From positions 62,001 to 126,000 of the forward strand of contig JAXGNG010000003.1 of NCBI GenBank assembly GCA_040768125.1: a stretch of 64,000 nt of DNA. Reading direction: 5' to 3'. The notes under the pieces were generated by a model. The model was not told where the DNA came from. It worked only from the letters and a program-made list of their open reading frames with translations, and did no database searches. Each line of letters begins with the position of its first letter. Position 1 is the stretch's first letter. The translations under genes and the position numbers were made by a program. The stretch is from RBG-16-49-21 sp040768125. Lineage in GTDB: Bacteria > Spirochaetota > UBA4802 > UBA5550. Shown here one piece after another: positions 33,183 through 41,422 of this stretch.

Positions 33183-34034
33183 TTGGAAGCGAACATCAAG
33201 AGGCTTACGGAGGAGGAGTTCGCTAAATTCGCGAAGCTTATCTATGAAGAGAGCGGCATTTTCCTCAAGGATACGAAGATAACCCTCCTTTCCAACAGGC
33301 TGAGGAAGAGGCTGGCCGCCCTGGGCATCGATGAATTCTCGGCCTACTACGACTACATCCACTCGCTCCCCCTGAAGCAGAAGGGCGTCGAGTACGAAAA
33401 GCTGCTGGACGTCGTCTCGACTAACGAGACCTATTTTTTCAGGAACGAACGGCATTTCGACGCGCTTTCACAGGTCTGCCTGCCCGAGATAGCGAAGGCC
33501 AAGAAGGATAAGCGTCTCCGCATCTGGAGCGCCGCCTGCTCGACCGGGGAGGAGCCCTACACCATCGCGGTCTGCGTGAAGGAGCAGCAGCGGCTCTTCC
33601 AGGGGTGGGACATCGAAATACTCGCGACGGATATCGCTCCCTCGGTCCTGGAATTCGCCCTGGTGGGTGAATATTCGGGAAGGAGGATAGAGAAGGTACC
33701 CCCGGACATTTTAAAAAAGTATTTCACCCAGAACGCCCACGACCCGCACGTCTACGCGTTGAACGATGACGTGAAAAGGATGGTAACGTTCAGCTATCAT
33801 AATTTTTTCAAGAGCCCCTTCCCAAAAGATATTGACATTATTTTCTGCCGCAACGTCATGATCTATTTTGACAAGAAGCACCAGGTGGATCTCGTCGCCA
33901 AGTTCTATCAGTGCATGCACGAGCACGGCTATCTTTTCATAGGTCATTCTGAAACGCTTCACTCCATATCCGACGACTTCAGCTATAAAAAAATTCTCGA
34001 AGCGCCGGTATACGTGCCGAATCCCAGGAGATAA
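33183..34034 (+). CDS. cheR: Chemotaxis protein methyltransferase CheR
   Basis: 283 residues from TTG 33183, with GAGGTGAAGAGG upstream; an in-frame GTG at 33162 is an alternative. CheR methylates glutamates of chemoreceptors using SAM. The N-terminal helical domain (EEFAKFAKLIYEESGIFL) is followed by the SAM-binding domain with NETYFFRN, IWSAACSTGEEPYTIA, ILATDIAPSVLEFA, FCRNVMIYFD and GYLFIGHSETL. It is 3 bp upstream of cheD. Confidence 0.95.
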   Translation: MEANIKRLTEEEFAKFAKLIYEESGIFLKDTKITLLSNRLRKRLAALGIDEFSAYYDYIHSLPLKQKGVEYEKLLDVVSTNETYFFRNERHFDALSQVCLPEIAKAKKDKRLRIWSAACSTGEEPYTIAVCVKEQQRLFQGWDIEILATDIAPSVLEFALVGEYSGRRIEKVPPDILKKYFTQNAHDPHVYALNDDVKRMVTFSYHNFFKSPFPKDIDIIFCRNVMIYFDKKHQVDLVAKFYQCMHEHGYLFIGHSETLHSISDDFSYKKILEAPVYVPNPRR

Positions 34035-34037
34035 CGA

Positions 34038-34517
34038 ATGGATTTCAACTTCATAAACGTGGGTATCGCGGAATTCGGCGTCTCCGTGTCTCCCGATATT
34101 CTGCGGACCATTCTCGGATCCTGCGTGGGGATCTGTCTCTACGATCCCGATTCGAAGGTGGGCGGCATGGCGCACATCATGCTTCCCACCCTGAAGGACA
34201 ATTCGAAATCGGCGAAGAAGTACGCCGACACGGCGATACCGATGATGCTCGAAGACATGTTGAAGCGCGGCGCCGGGAGGAAGGTCATAACCGCGAAGAT
34301 TGTGGGCGGCGCGAAGATGTTCAGCATGTCCGAGAACAGCGTGATGGGCGAGATCGGCACAAACAACATAGCGAAAGTCAAGGAGGTCCTCGGGAATCTC
34401 GGCATCACTCTGGTCGCCGAGGATACCGGGGGAAATTTCGGCCGGACGATCGATTTCTATCTCGACACGGGCAAGGTGAAGATAAAGTCGATGGGCAGGG
34501 ACGACAGGACCATATAG
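34038..34517 (+). CDS. cheD: Chemoreceptor glutamine deamidase CheD
   Basis: 159 residues. The catalytic Cys is in LGSCVGICLYDP and the His in GGMAHIMLP, with the conserved KIVGGAKMF later. CheD deamidates receptor glutamines and interacts with CheC-type phosphatases; the nearby FliY has a CheC-like domain. CAGGAGATAACGA precedes the ATG. It follows cheR directly. Confidence 0.96.
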   Translation: MDFNFINVGIAEFGVSVSPDILRTILGSCVGICLYDPDSKVGGMAHIMLPTLKDNSKSAKKYADTAIPMMLEDMLKRGAGRKVITAKIVGGAKMFSMSENSVMGEIGTNNIAKVKEVLGNLGITLVAEDTGGNFGRTIDFYLDTGKVKIKSMGRDDRTI

Positions 34518-34525
34518 GCGCTTAC

Positions 34526-35392
34526 ATGGAAAGCATGACCGGCTACGCGTTTCTCGAGGACAGCACGGGGGATTTCTCCTATTCCGTCGAATTGAAAACA
34601 CTCAATTCCCGCTACCTTGAAGTCTACGTCAATCTCCCCAGGGTCATCAGGCAGGAGGAGCCGGGGCTCCAGGCCCTATTGAAAAAGCGCTTCATCCGCG
34701 GCAAGATCGAGCTCTACGTCGATATCTTCGACTGGACCGTCGAGAGGCCGGCGGGCATCAACGGCGACGTGGTGAGGAAATACTACGCCGAGGTGAAGCG
34801 GATCATGAAGGAACTGGGAGTTCCCGGGACGCCTCCCTTCGCGTCGCTCCTGGCCCTCGAGGGGGTGAGCCACCGGCAGCGGACCGCAGTGTCGAAACAA
34901 TCGAGGGACCGCGTTTTCGCGGGAATCGAAAAGGCGATACGGCTGGCCATTGAGATGCGGAAACGCGAAGGCATCGCCGTGAAGAGGGACCTGGCCGGGC
35001 GGACGGCGGAACTCTCGAAGGGAATCGCCTCAATCAAAAAGCTCGCGGCGAAATCATCGAGGGAGAAGAAAGACGCCCTGAAAAAAAGGCTCGAGGCGCT
35101 GGCGGGCTCGAAGATCGACGATACCCGCTTCCTGGCCGAGGTGTCGATTCTGGCGGACCGCGTCGATGTCAACGAGGAGATCGTGCGTTTCCGCGACCAT
35201 CTCGGGAAATTCGGCGAGATGATGAAGGCGGGCGGCCAGGCGGGGAAGAAGCTCGACTTCATCGCCCAGGAGCTCTTCCGGGAGATCAACACCATAGGAT
35301 CGAAGACGGGGAGTTCCGAGATCGCGCACCACGTGGTCGAGGTGAAGAACCAGATAGAGATGATCCGGGAGCACCTGAGAAATCTCGTGTAG
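34526..35392 (+). CDS. YicC/YloC-family endoribonuclease
   Basis: 288 residues. The start MESMTGYA and the NSRYLEVYVNLP segment are family hallmarks, as is the C-terminal IAHHVVEVKNQIEMIREHLRNL. Family members are endoribonucleases acting in RNA turnover. It starts 8 bp after cheD and precedes remA-gmk-rpoZ, the order seen in many Firmicutes and others. Confidence 0.93.
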   Translation: MESMTGYAFLEDSTGDFSYSVELKTLNSRYLEVYVNLPRVIRQEEPGLQALLKKRFIRGKIELYVDIFDWTVERPAGINGDVVRKYYAEVKRIMKELGVPGTPPFASLLALEGVSHRQRTAVSKQSRDRVFAGIEKAIRLAIEMRKREGIAVKRDLAGRTAELSKGIASIKKLAAKSSREKKDALKKRLEALAGSKIDDTRFLAEVSILADRVDVNEEIVRFRDHLGKFGEMMKAGGQAGKKLDFIAQELFREINTIGSKTGSSEIAHHVVEVKNQIEMIREHLRNLV

Positions 35393-35440
35393 CCCGCGCC
35401 GGGCACCGGAAGGTCCCGCGCGAAACCATGGAGAGAGCCA

Positions 35441-35692
35441 ATGAAAACCACCCTGATTAACATAGGCTTCGGGAACGCCGTCGTGGCTGAGCGCGTGGTG
35501 GTGGTGATCACCCCCGCTTCGGCATCGGGAAAGCGCCTCAGGGAAGAGGCGAAGGAGAACAGCCTTCTCGTCGACGCCACCCACGGAAGAAAGACCCGCG
35601 CCATCATCGTCATGGACAGCAACCACATCATTCTCTCCGCCATGCAGCCCGAAACCATCGCGAACCGGTTGATGAGCATTGAAAACGAGTGA
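35441..35692 (+). CDS. remA: DUF370/RemA-family regulator
   Basis: 83 residues. The family phrases LINIGFGNAVVAERVVVVITP, LVDATHGRKTRAIIVMDSNHIILSA and QPETIANRL are all present. RemA is a DNA-binding regulator of biofilm matrix genes in Bacillus subtilis; its role here is unknown. GGAGAGAG precedes the ATG. Its end overlaps the TTG start of gmk by 14 bp. Confidence 0.92.
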   Translation: MKTTLINIGFGNAVVAERVVVVITPASASGKRLREEAKENSLLVDATHGRKTRAIIVMDSNHIILSAMQPETIANRLMSIENE

Positions 35693-36308
35693 CCTCGCAG
35701 TGGTGATCAGCGCCCCCTCCGGGGCGGGGAAGACCACCCTGATACGCAGGCTCCTGGGAAGCGACGCGCGTTTCGCATTTTCCATTTCCACGACAACGAG
35801 AACGCCAAGGCCCGGCGAGCGGGACGGTGAAAGCTACCGCTTCGTGGACGAGCGTCGCTTCCTCGCCATGATCGACGAGGGGCATTTCGCGGAGTGGGCG
35901 CGCGTCCATGACCGGTATTACGGCACGACGAAAAAAGAGATTGACAGAATACGGAGCGCTGGAAAAATCCCGATATTCGACGTCGACGTCCAGGGAGCCC
36001 GGAACCTGAAAAACGGTCCGGTCGAAGCGGTGTATATTTTCATCGTCCCCCCCTCGCGGAGGGAGCTCGAGGCGAGACTTCGCAACAGGCGCAGCGAATC
36101 GGAGGAACAGATACAACTCCGGTTGCGGAACGCCATGGCGGAGCTCGAAGCCTACGGGGAATATGATTACATCGTGGTCAACGACGATGTCGATGAAGCC
36201 ATGGAGCGCATTCGCTCCATCGTGACCGCGGAGTTCTGCCGAACGGGCAGGGTTGGTCGCCTGATACAAGGAATCCTGGAGGAAAATCGTGATAATCCCC
36301 CTGAGTAA
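35679..36308 (+). CDS. gmk: Guanylate kinase
   Basis: 209 residues. The P-loop SAPSGAGKTTLIRRL, the GMP-binding STTTRTPRPGERDGESYRFV, and HFAEWARVHDRYYGT identify guanylate kinase (GMP + ATP to GDP + ADP). The start is a TTG inside the end of remA, implying translational coupling; there is no better start, although the ribosome site is weak. It precedes rpoZ by overlap, as in many bacteria. Confidence 0.94.
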   Translation: MKTSDLAVVISAPSGAGKTTLIRRLLGSDARFAFSISTTTRTPRPGERDGESYRFVDERRFLAMIDEGHFAEWARVHDRYYGTTKKEIDRIRSAGKIPIFDVDVQGARNLKNGPVEAVYIFIVPPSRRELEARLRNRRSESEEQIQLRLRNAMAELEAYGEYDYIVVNDDVDEAMERIRSIVTAEFCRTGRVGRLIQGILEENRDNPPE

Positions 36309-36495
36309 ATTGCTGGTGTACGGCGGCAATAAATACATTTACACGCGGGCGTGCATGGATGCCGTGGAAAAAATCGGGAACATGAGGAAGTATCCCCAGG
36401 ACGATTCGAAGTGGAAGGTGGTTCCCCACATACTCAAGCTGTCCCTTGACGGCGATTTTAAGTTCGAGTACAGGGGAAATGATGAGGAGGAATAG
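36289..36495 (+). CDS. rpoZ: RNA polymerase omega subunit (divergent)
   Basis: 68 residues from a GTG with TGGAGGAAA upstream. The helix GGNKYIYTRACMDAVEKI and the later KVVPHILKLSLDGDF resemble the omega pattern (NRYELVLLAAKRA, then KPVTIAL). Omega stabilises the beta-prime subunit. Position right after gmk supports the call. Similarity is low, so another small protein is possible. Confidence 0.65.
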   Translation: MIIPLSKLLVYGGNKYIYTRACMDAVEKIGNMRKYPQDDSKWKVVPHILKLSLDGDFKFEYRGNDEEE

Positions 36496-36510
36496 CCCAT
36501 CGGCGGAGGC

Positions 36511-37428
36511 GTGAAGCGAACCCGGTGTGTCGTTATACTCGGCCCCACGGCGGTAGGGAAGACCGGCGTTTCGCTCGACCTGGCCGGCGGAAGTTTTGAA
36601 ATCATATCGGCCGATTCGGTGCAGGTGTACAGGTACCTTGATATCGGCAGCGGAAAACCGGAGCGCTCCGAGCGGGATAGAGTCCGCCATTATCTCATCG
36701 ACAGGGTCGAACCGGATGTTTCCTACACGGCGGGGGATTTTTGCAGGGACGCCGATGCCGCGGTCCGGGAGATCACCGGACGAGGGAAGGTTCCCATGGT
36801 GGTGGGCGGCACGGGTCTGTATATCGACTCTTTCTTCCAGGGTCTGTCCGATATCCCCGGTATCCCCACGGACATTCGAGAGATTCTTCGTGATGAGTTG
36901 AGGGATCGCGGTGTCGAATCGATGCACGGAGAGCTCATGCGCGTCGATCCCGTTTTCGGAGGAAAAATATCGCCGCGTGATACACAGAGGACACTTCGGG
37001 GACTCGAGGTGTTCCGCGCAACGGGGAGGCCGCTGTCAAGCTATTTCGGCGAGAAGCGGCGGCACGGCCCCGGGGACGCCCTGTTCATCGGGCTCCGGGA
37101 GGAGAGGGATATTCTCCGGGAGAGGATCGACAGGCGCGTCGAGGGAATGATGGCCCGGGGTTTCGTCGACGAGGTCCGTTCTCTCAGGCGGCGGGGCTAT
37201 GGCCCCGGTTTAAAATCGATGAAGTCTATCGGGTACGCCGAGATACACCGCTTTCTTGACGGCGGGATGAAACTTGACGAAACGGTTGAAAGAATCAAGA
37301 CCGTGACGAAGAATTACGCGAAGCGGCAGATGACCTGGTTCGGGAAAAACAGCGGGGTCAGATGGTTCGGGCCCGCGGAGAGTAACGCGCTACGAGAAAC
37401 GGTCCGGCGATGGCTGGACGGCAAATAA
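36511..37428 (+). CDS. miaA: tRNA dimethylallyltransferase MiaA
   Basis: 305 residues from a GTG with GGCGGAGG upstream. The P-loop GPTAVGKTGVSLDLA, SADSVQVYRYLDIGSGKP, the HYLIDRVEP motif and VVGGTGLYIDSFFQG identify MiaA, which adds an isopentenyl group to A37 of tRNAs reading UNN codons. The C-terminal RQMTWF(G)KN motif is present. It is followed by hfq after 27 bp, a classic pairing. Confidence 0.95.
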   Translation: MKRTRCVVILGPTAVGKTGVSLDLAGGSFEIISADSVQVYRYLDIGSGKPERSERDRVRHYLIDRVEPDVSYTAGDFCRDADAAVREITGRGKVPMVVGGTGLYIDSFFQGLSDIPGIPTDIREILRDELRDRGVESMHGELMRVDPVFGGKISPRDTQRTLRGLEVFRATGRPLSSYFGEKRRHGPGDALFIGLREERDILRERIDRRVEGMMARGFVDEVRSLRRRGYGPGLKSMKSIGYAEIHRFLDGGMKLDETVERIKTVTKNYAKRQMTWFGKNSGVRWFGPAESNALRETVRRWLDGK

Positions 37429-37455
37429 AAAAAAAGCAGGCAGGGATCAACAGTA

Positions 37456-37689
37456 ATGGCAGGACACTCGCACAACCTTCAGGATCATTTCCTCAACACG
37501 GCGCGGAAGGAAAAGATCGAGATTAACATTTTCCTTGTGAACGGCGTGCCGATACGGGGGCGCGTGCTGAGCTTTGACAATTTCACGCTTCTCATGGAAG
37601 TGGATAAAAAGCACAACCTCATCTACAAGCACGCGGTTTCGACGATCGTGCCGTCGAGGCCGATACCGTACAAGGATGAGGACAAATAA
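37456..37689 (+). CDS. hfq: RNA chaperone Hfq
   Basis: 77 residues. Sm1 and Sm2 motifs are visible: LQDHFLNTARKEKIEINIFLVNGVPIRGRVLSFDNFTLLM and NLIYKHAVSTIVPSRP. In place of canonical Q8 it also has Q (NLQDHF), and the YKHA Sm2 motif is standard. Hfq binds sRNAs and mRNAs. It lies between miaA and an SPFH protein, resembling the miaA-hfq-hfl order of proteobacteria without hflX. Confidence 0.94.
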   Translation: MAGHSHNLQDHFLNTARKEKIEINIFLVNGVPIRGRVLSFDNFTLLMEVDKKHNLIYKHAVSTIVPSRPIPYKDEDK

Positions 37690-37707
37690 CTGCGCGGGGC
37701 AGGATCG

Positions 37708-38607
37708 ATGAAACAATCATTGCGGAAAGCGATAGCGGTCCTGGTGGCGCTTGCCGCCGGGTACGCCCTCTTTTTCTCAATCATGGTACTCGACAGTGAG
37801 AGGGTCACGGTCATCCAGGACCTGAGATCCGGAAGCGTCGTTAAGATTCTCCGCCCCCTCTTCTGGCGGGTCTCCCTGGCGTGGCAGGGAGCTTTCCCCT
37901 GGTGGTTTATCGTATCTGAAGTGCCGAGGTCCCGGGCCGTTGATTTCCAGGCGCGGATCGCACTGCCGGGCTGCGAGGAACTGAAAAAGGACGTCTACCA
38001 CGTCCACGTTCCCGTGCGGCTCAAGTACCGCATCAACGCCCGGTTTACCGACGGCGCGCGCCTGGTGGGCAGCGGGAAGGGGGTGGATGAACTGGCGGAG
38101 GACTACATCAGGAAGGGGCTTCAGCGGGAACTGGGACCCTACCTCTCCCCTGTCTACCAGCCGGAGGCCCTGGAGGCACAGGCCGAGGGGGCCCTGGAGA
38201 GCGCCTATGATACCGTCATCAAGGACTGCGCCGACCGCGGCATCGATCTCGTCGAGGCGAAGCTCACGGGGGCGGCACTGGTTCCCGACCGCGCCCTGCA
38301 CCTCGAGGCGTTGCAGCACGCGGCGAACCTTCGCGGCATCGACAATATGCTTGAAAAGGACCTCATCGAGGAGCGCAACAGGGTGACGCGCCAGAAAATT
38401 TCCAACGAGCAGTTGTACGGCAGGCTCGGGGTTATATCGAAACTCATCGCGGCCAATCCCGAGCTGCTGAAATATATTTATATTGACAAAATGGCGGGCA
38501 ATGTGAAGTTGATACTCTCTTCGGATTCCTCCGGCGTGCCCCGCCTCCTTGAAGCGGAAAAATCGCTGAAAAAGGGTAAAACGAAGGAGATCGACAATCT
38601 GAGATAG
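37708..38607 (+). CDS. SPFH/prohibitin-family membrane protein (HflC-like)
   Basis: 299 residues. One N-terminal membrane helix (AVLVALAAGYALFFSIMVL) is followed by a Band-7-like domain and a long helical C-terminus (AALVPDRALHLEALQHAANLRGIDNM, then a coiled coil). The position after hfq recalls hflK/hflC. No membrane-protease partner is visible. HflC likeness is a context-supported guess; the SPFH assignment is moderate. Confidence 0.65.
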   Translation: MKQSLRKAIAVLVALAAGYALFFSIMVLDSERVTVIQDLRSGSVVKILRPLFWRVSLAWQGAFPWWFIVSEVPRSRAVDFQARIALPGCEELKKDVYHVHVPVRLKYRINARFTDGARLVGSGKGVDELAEDYIRKGLQRELGPYLSPVYQPEALEAQAEGALESAYDTVIKDCADRGIDLVEAKLTGAALVPDRALHLEALQHAANLRGIDNMLEKDLIEERNRVTRQKISNEQLYGRLGVISKLIAANPELLKYIYIDKMAGNVKLILSSDSSGVPRLLEAEKSLKKGKTKEIDNLR

Positions 38608-38669
38608 GCGCGCGCCGCGGCACGGCACGCGATAACTACACGACATGGAGAAGAGGAAAGGAGCCGCAT

Positions 38670-38762
38670 ATGCCCTGTGGGAGAAAGAAAAAAAGGAAAA
38701 AGATAGCCAATCATAAGCGGAAAAAGCGAAGAAGGGCCAACCGTCATAAAAAGAAAATATGA
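38670..38762 (+). CDS. Small bL38-like (AURKAIP1/COX24-domain) ribosomal protein
   Basis: 30 residues, too short for normal gene calling. ATG 38670 has AAAGGAG seven bases upstream. The protein is MPCGRKKKRKKIANHKRKK followed by RRRANRHKKKI; this closely follows the COX24/AURKAIP1 pattern (PSGKKRKRHKIATHKRKKR...). Such a protein, called bL38, was found in ribosomes of Flavobacterium and Borrelia as I recall. A stem-loop follows the stop codon after 12 bp. Confidence 0.8.
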   Translation: MPCGRKKKRKKIANHKRKKRRRANRHKKKI

Positions 38763-38774
38763 TCGTGATTGACT

Positions 38775-38810
38775 GAAAGAGATTGGCGGTCGCCGTCGCC
38801 GATCTCTTTC
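38775..38810 (+). terminator. 14-bp hairpin after the bL38-like gene
   Basis: GAAAGAGATTGGCG (38775-38788) pairs with CGCCGATCTCTTTC (38797-38810) with a single G-U wobble and an 8-base loop, followed by GGTTTAG. It is a good stem with a weak U tract and overlaps the upstream in-frame extension of the next gene, arguing for the start at 38828. Confidence 0.65.
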
Positions 38811-38827
38811 GGTTTAGCCGGTATCGC

Positions 38828-39556
38828 ATGGCAAGAAAAAAGACCTCCAACATCGTTCTTGAAACAGCACAGCATTCATGGAAGAAGCGCCCCTCTGAAA
38901 TACGGGGTTACCAGAGGACGTTCTATATCAACTCCGAGGACGGGGACTACCTCCGGGTCGATTATAACCTCAAGGAAAAGCGGGTGCGGCTTTACATCGA
39001 GATCGAGGGCGAGGGGGGCAACGCCTACTATTCCGTCATCACGAACGGCAAGATCACGGCCGAGAGGAGCGTTTCCACGGGGCGAAATTTCGGTTTCGCG
39101 GACAAGTTCAGGGAGCGCGCCGATGTCTTCAGCACCATGCCCAACCGGGAAGTACTGAAGCTGATCAACCGGAATTACGGCATCCAGCGCATACGCTCAG
39201 CCGAAAAGCAGAAGGCCGCGACGGAGAAGGAAAAGCTCATCCGGGAGACGAAGCGGCGCTACTTCAGGCCCGAGGATGCGGAGGGCGCGGCGGGGAGGGA
39301 CCAATCCCGGCGCAGGCTTTTCGGCCCCCTGCGTCTCATCGACATCATCGATATCGCCCTGGGTCTTCTCATCGCGGGCAGCGTGTTTATCTACTTCAGA
39401 TACAGCTACATGGCCGCGGGGGCGGCCGGGGCCTTTTTCGGCATCATCATCGGACTGGTTGACATGTTCTTCCGGGAACGGTCGCCCAATTTCATCAAGG
39501 TCATCGTCTTTCTCCTGGGGGGCATCGCCCTTTACGTGCGGGGCTACCTGTACTAG
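38828..39556 (+). CDS. Unknown protein with C-terminal membrane helices
   Basis: 242 residues. A soluble basic N-terminal part (RKKTSNIVLETAQHSWKKRP, then a beta-rich segment) ends in three predicted membrane helices (LIDIIDIALGLLIAGSVFIYF, YMAAGAAGAFFGIIIGLVDMF and FIKVIVFLLGGIALYV). I recognise no family. ATG 38828 lies just after the preceding terminator; an in-frame start at 38783 would lie inside its stem. The ribosome site is weak. Confidence 0.7.
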   Translation: MARKKTSNIVLETAQHSWKKRPSEIRGYQRTFYINSEDGDYLRVDYNLKEKRVRLYIEIEGEGGNAYYSVITNGKITAERSVSTGRNFGFADKFRERADVFSTMPNREVLKLINRNYGIQRIRSAEKQKAATEKEKLIRETKRRYFRPEDAEGAAGRDQSRRRLFGPLRLIDIIDIALGLLIAGSVFIYFRYSYMAAGAAGAFFGIIIGLVDMFFRERSPNFIKVIVFLLGGIALYVRGYLY

Positions 39557-39700
39557 CTTGCCTGCCGTGGCACGTATTAATTTCATCCCGGGCGCTCATT
39601 TTATACTTGAAATGTACCTTTGATTATTTAGACTATCCCCAGGGCGATTCCGGCGTATTCTCAAGAAGGTTCCGGGCCAAACCACGCGCGGGTGCTGACA

Positions 39701-40168
39701 ATGGAAAAAAAAGCGGACAACTATTTTTCCTCTCTCCAGATCGTGTGCTTCAAGATCGGAAGCGAGGAATACGGAATAGACATTCTCCAGGTCCAGGAGA
39801 TCCTGAAGCTCCCGAAGGTCACGAAGCTCCCGAAGTCCAAGGATTACATCATGGGGGTCATCGACCTGCGCGGCAAGGTGCTCCCCATAGTGGACCTGAG
39901 CCGCCGATTCGACATCGAATCGGACAAGATCACCGAGAACAGCAGGGCCATCGTGGTGAACATCGGCGGGAAGCGGGTCGGCCTGGGCATCGACTCCGTA
40001 AGTCACGTCATCAAGGTCAATGCCAACGAGGTGGAGCCCCCCCCGGCGGTGGTGAGGGGCATTTCCGGAAAATACATCATAGGTGTCGCGAAGGTGGACG
40101 ACGGATTCGTCGTGATCCTCGACATCAACCAGCTCTTCTCCAGCGAGGAGCTCGGATCGATCGCCTGA
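39701..40168 (+). CDS. cheW: Chemotaxis adaptor protein CheW
   Basis: 155 residues. The CheW fold shows in QIVCFKIGSEEYGIDILQVQEIL, YIMGVIDLRGKVLPIVDLSRRF and GISGKYIIGVAKVDDGFVVILDINQLF. It couples chemoreceptors to the CheA kinase. ATG 39701; a GTG nine bases upstream is in frame. The 144-bp leader has a possible promoter (TTGAAA and TAGACT). It converges with the Fe-ADH-fold gene, stops being 3 bp apart. Confidence 0.95.
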   Translation: MEKKADNYFSSLQIVCFKIGSEEYGIDILQVQEILKLPKVTKLPKSKDYIMGVIDLRGKVLPIVDLSRRFDIESDKITENSRAIVVNIGGKRVGLGIDSVSHVIKVNANEVEPPPAVVRGISGKYIIGVAKVDDGFVVILDINQLFSSEELGSIA

Positions 40169-40171
40169 GCC

Positions 40172-41332
40172 TCAGTACGCGGCGGTGAGGATGGTTTCGA
40201 TCTCCCCCGTGTTGACCTCCCGCGGGGTGTTCTCGATGAAGGGGTAGGTCACCGCCAGTTCCGCCACTTCCTTGAAGATTGATTTCGGTATGTTGTAGCT
40301 CGAAAGCCTGAGCGGGATGTCGATGTCCGACGCGAGCTTCCGGATGCCCTCAACGGCCTTGATGGCCGCCTCAATCACCGTGATGTCCTTCACGTCCTCG
40401 CCCATGACCTTCGACATCTGCACGTATTTCCCCGGGGATGACGTCAAATTGAATTCCATGATGTGGGGGAGTATGATGCTCATGGCGCTCTCCACGTCGA
40501 GGTCCGTCTTCGACGCCAGGGCGAGGGATATGCCAAGGGTGATCGAGAGAAACGATACCGCGAAAGCGATGCCGGACATCACGGAGGATGTGGAAAGATA
40601 GGTTCGCGGCGTGCCGTTCTGGGGCTCACGGTAGGCCACGGGGACGTTTCGAAAAATCATGTCTATCGATTTGAGGGCGTAGGTGTTGACGATGTCGTTG
40701 TTCTTTCTCGATATGACCGATTCCGCGGCGATGGCCAGGGTGCCGATCGTGCTTTTCAGTATCTTCTCGTCGGGGCAGAGAAGCGTCGTCAGGGGATCGA
40801 TAACGGTGGCCACGGGGTAGAGCTCGTGATGGTGGTACGTCCTCCTTGAAAGATCATGGATTTCCTGGAGGTAAAAGATTGGGGCGATTTCGAATCCGAA
40901 CATCGGCGACCCGGGCACGGTTATGAAAGGCATCGGGTCCCTGGCAAGGGGCGGACCGGTGAAAAGGTCGTGGCAGAAGTGATAGTTCGTCACGAGTATG
41001 GAGAGCGCCTTGGCGGCGTTGATCGATTCGATGCTGCCGAATCCCACGATCAGGTTGCAGTTCGTCTTCTTGGCGTACGCAGCGGCGGAGTCGATATCCT
41101 CGGTGTTGGTGGGAACGGGGAGCTGGTCGTACACGATGCAGCCGACATTGGCGTCCTTCAACTGGCGGGCGATGAGCTCAATCACGGAGCCGAAGGTGTC
41201 AAGATCATCCGGCGTGGTGACGAGAATCACGCGGGAGCCGAACCGGGATATGATGGCCCCCAGGTCCTTGGTAACGTCGGGCCTGATGAAAATCCTGCTT
41301 GGAAGGTGAAAATCGGGTCTGATTTCTGACAT
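40172..41332 (-). CDS. Iron-ADH-fold protein lacking the metal ligands
   Basis: 386 residues (ATG 41332; a GTG at 41344 is also possible). The sequence fits the iron-containing alcohol dehydrogenase family in outline: N-terminal Rossmann-like half with GFGSIESINAAKAL (normally GGGSxxD), then helical half with IIDP-type phrase VIDPLTTLLCPDEKIL and ILPHIMEFN. The four metal ligands of active enzymes (one Asp, three His) are all replaced: the DxxxHxxE-like segment reads GTLAIAAE and the following His-containing region has no His before ILPH. The P-T-T-A-G-T segment is also changed (PGSPMFG). Thus probably a non-metal, non-dehydrogenase relative. It is an intact frame with normal length, so not a decayed gene. 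Confidence 0.8.
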   Translation of the reverse strand: MSEIRPDFHLPSRIFIRPDVTKDLGAIISRFGSRVILVTTPDDLDTFGSVIELIARQLKDANVGCIVYDQLPVPTNTEDIDSAAAYAKKTNCNLIVGFGSIESINAAKALSILVTNYHFCHDLFTGPPLARDPMPFITVPGSPMFGFEIAPIFYLQEIHDLSRRTYHHHELYPVATVIDPLTTLLCPDEKILKSTIGTLAIAAESVISRKNNDIVNTYALKSIDMIFRNVPVAYREPQNGTPRTYLSTSSVMSGIAFAVSFLSITLGISLALASKTDLDVESAMSIILPHIMEFNLTSSPGKYVQMSKVMGEDVKDITVIEAAIKAVEGIRKLASDIDIPLRLSSYNIPKSIFKEVAELAVTYPFIENTPREVNTGEIETILTAAY

Positions 41333-41366
41333 CACCGCCGCCACGGTCCCCTCGCCATCGCATAAA

Positions 41367-41397
41367 AAAAGCGGACATAGGCGCTATCTCCGCTTTT
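41367..41397 (-). terminator. Intrinsic terminator of flgM
   Basis: AAAAGCGGA (41367-41375) pairs with TCCGCTTTT (41389-41397), with an inner ATAG/CTAT stem. On the minus strand the hairpin is followed by a run of seven T, a textbook intrinsic terminator located 25 bp after the flgM stop. Confidence 0.85.
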
Positions 41398-41422
41398 CAC
41401 GCATCATGCCGATTTGTTACGG

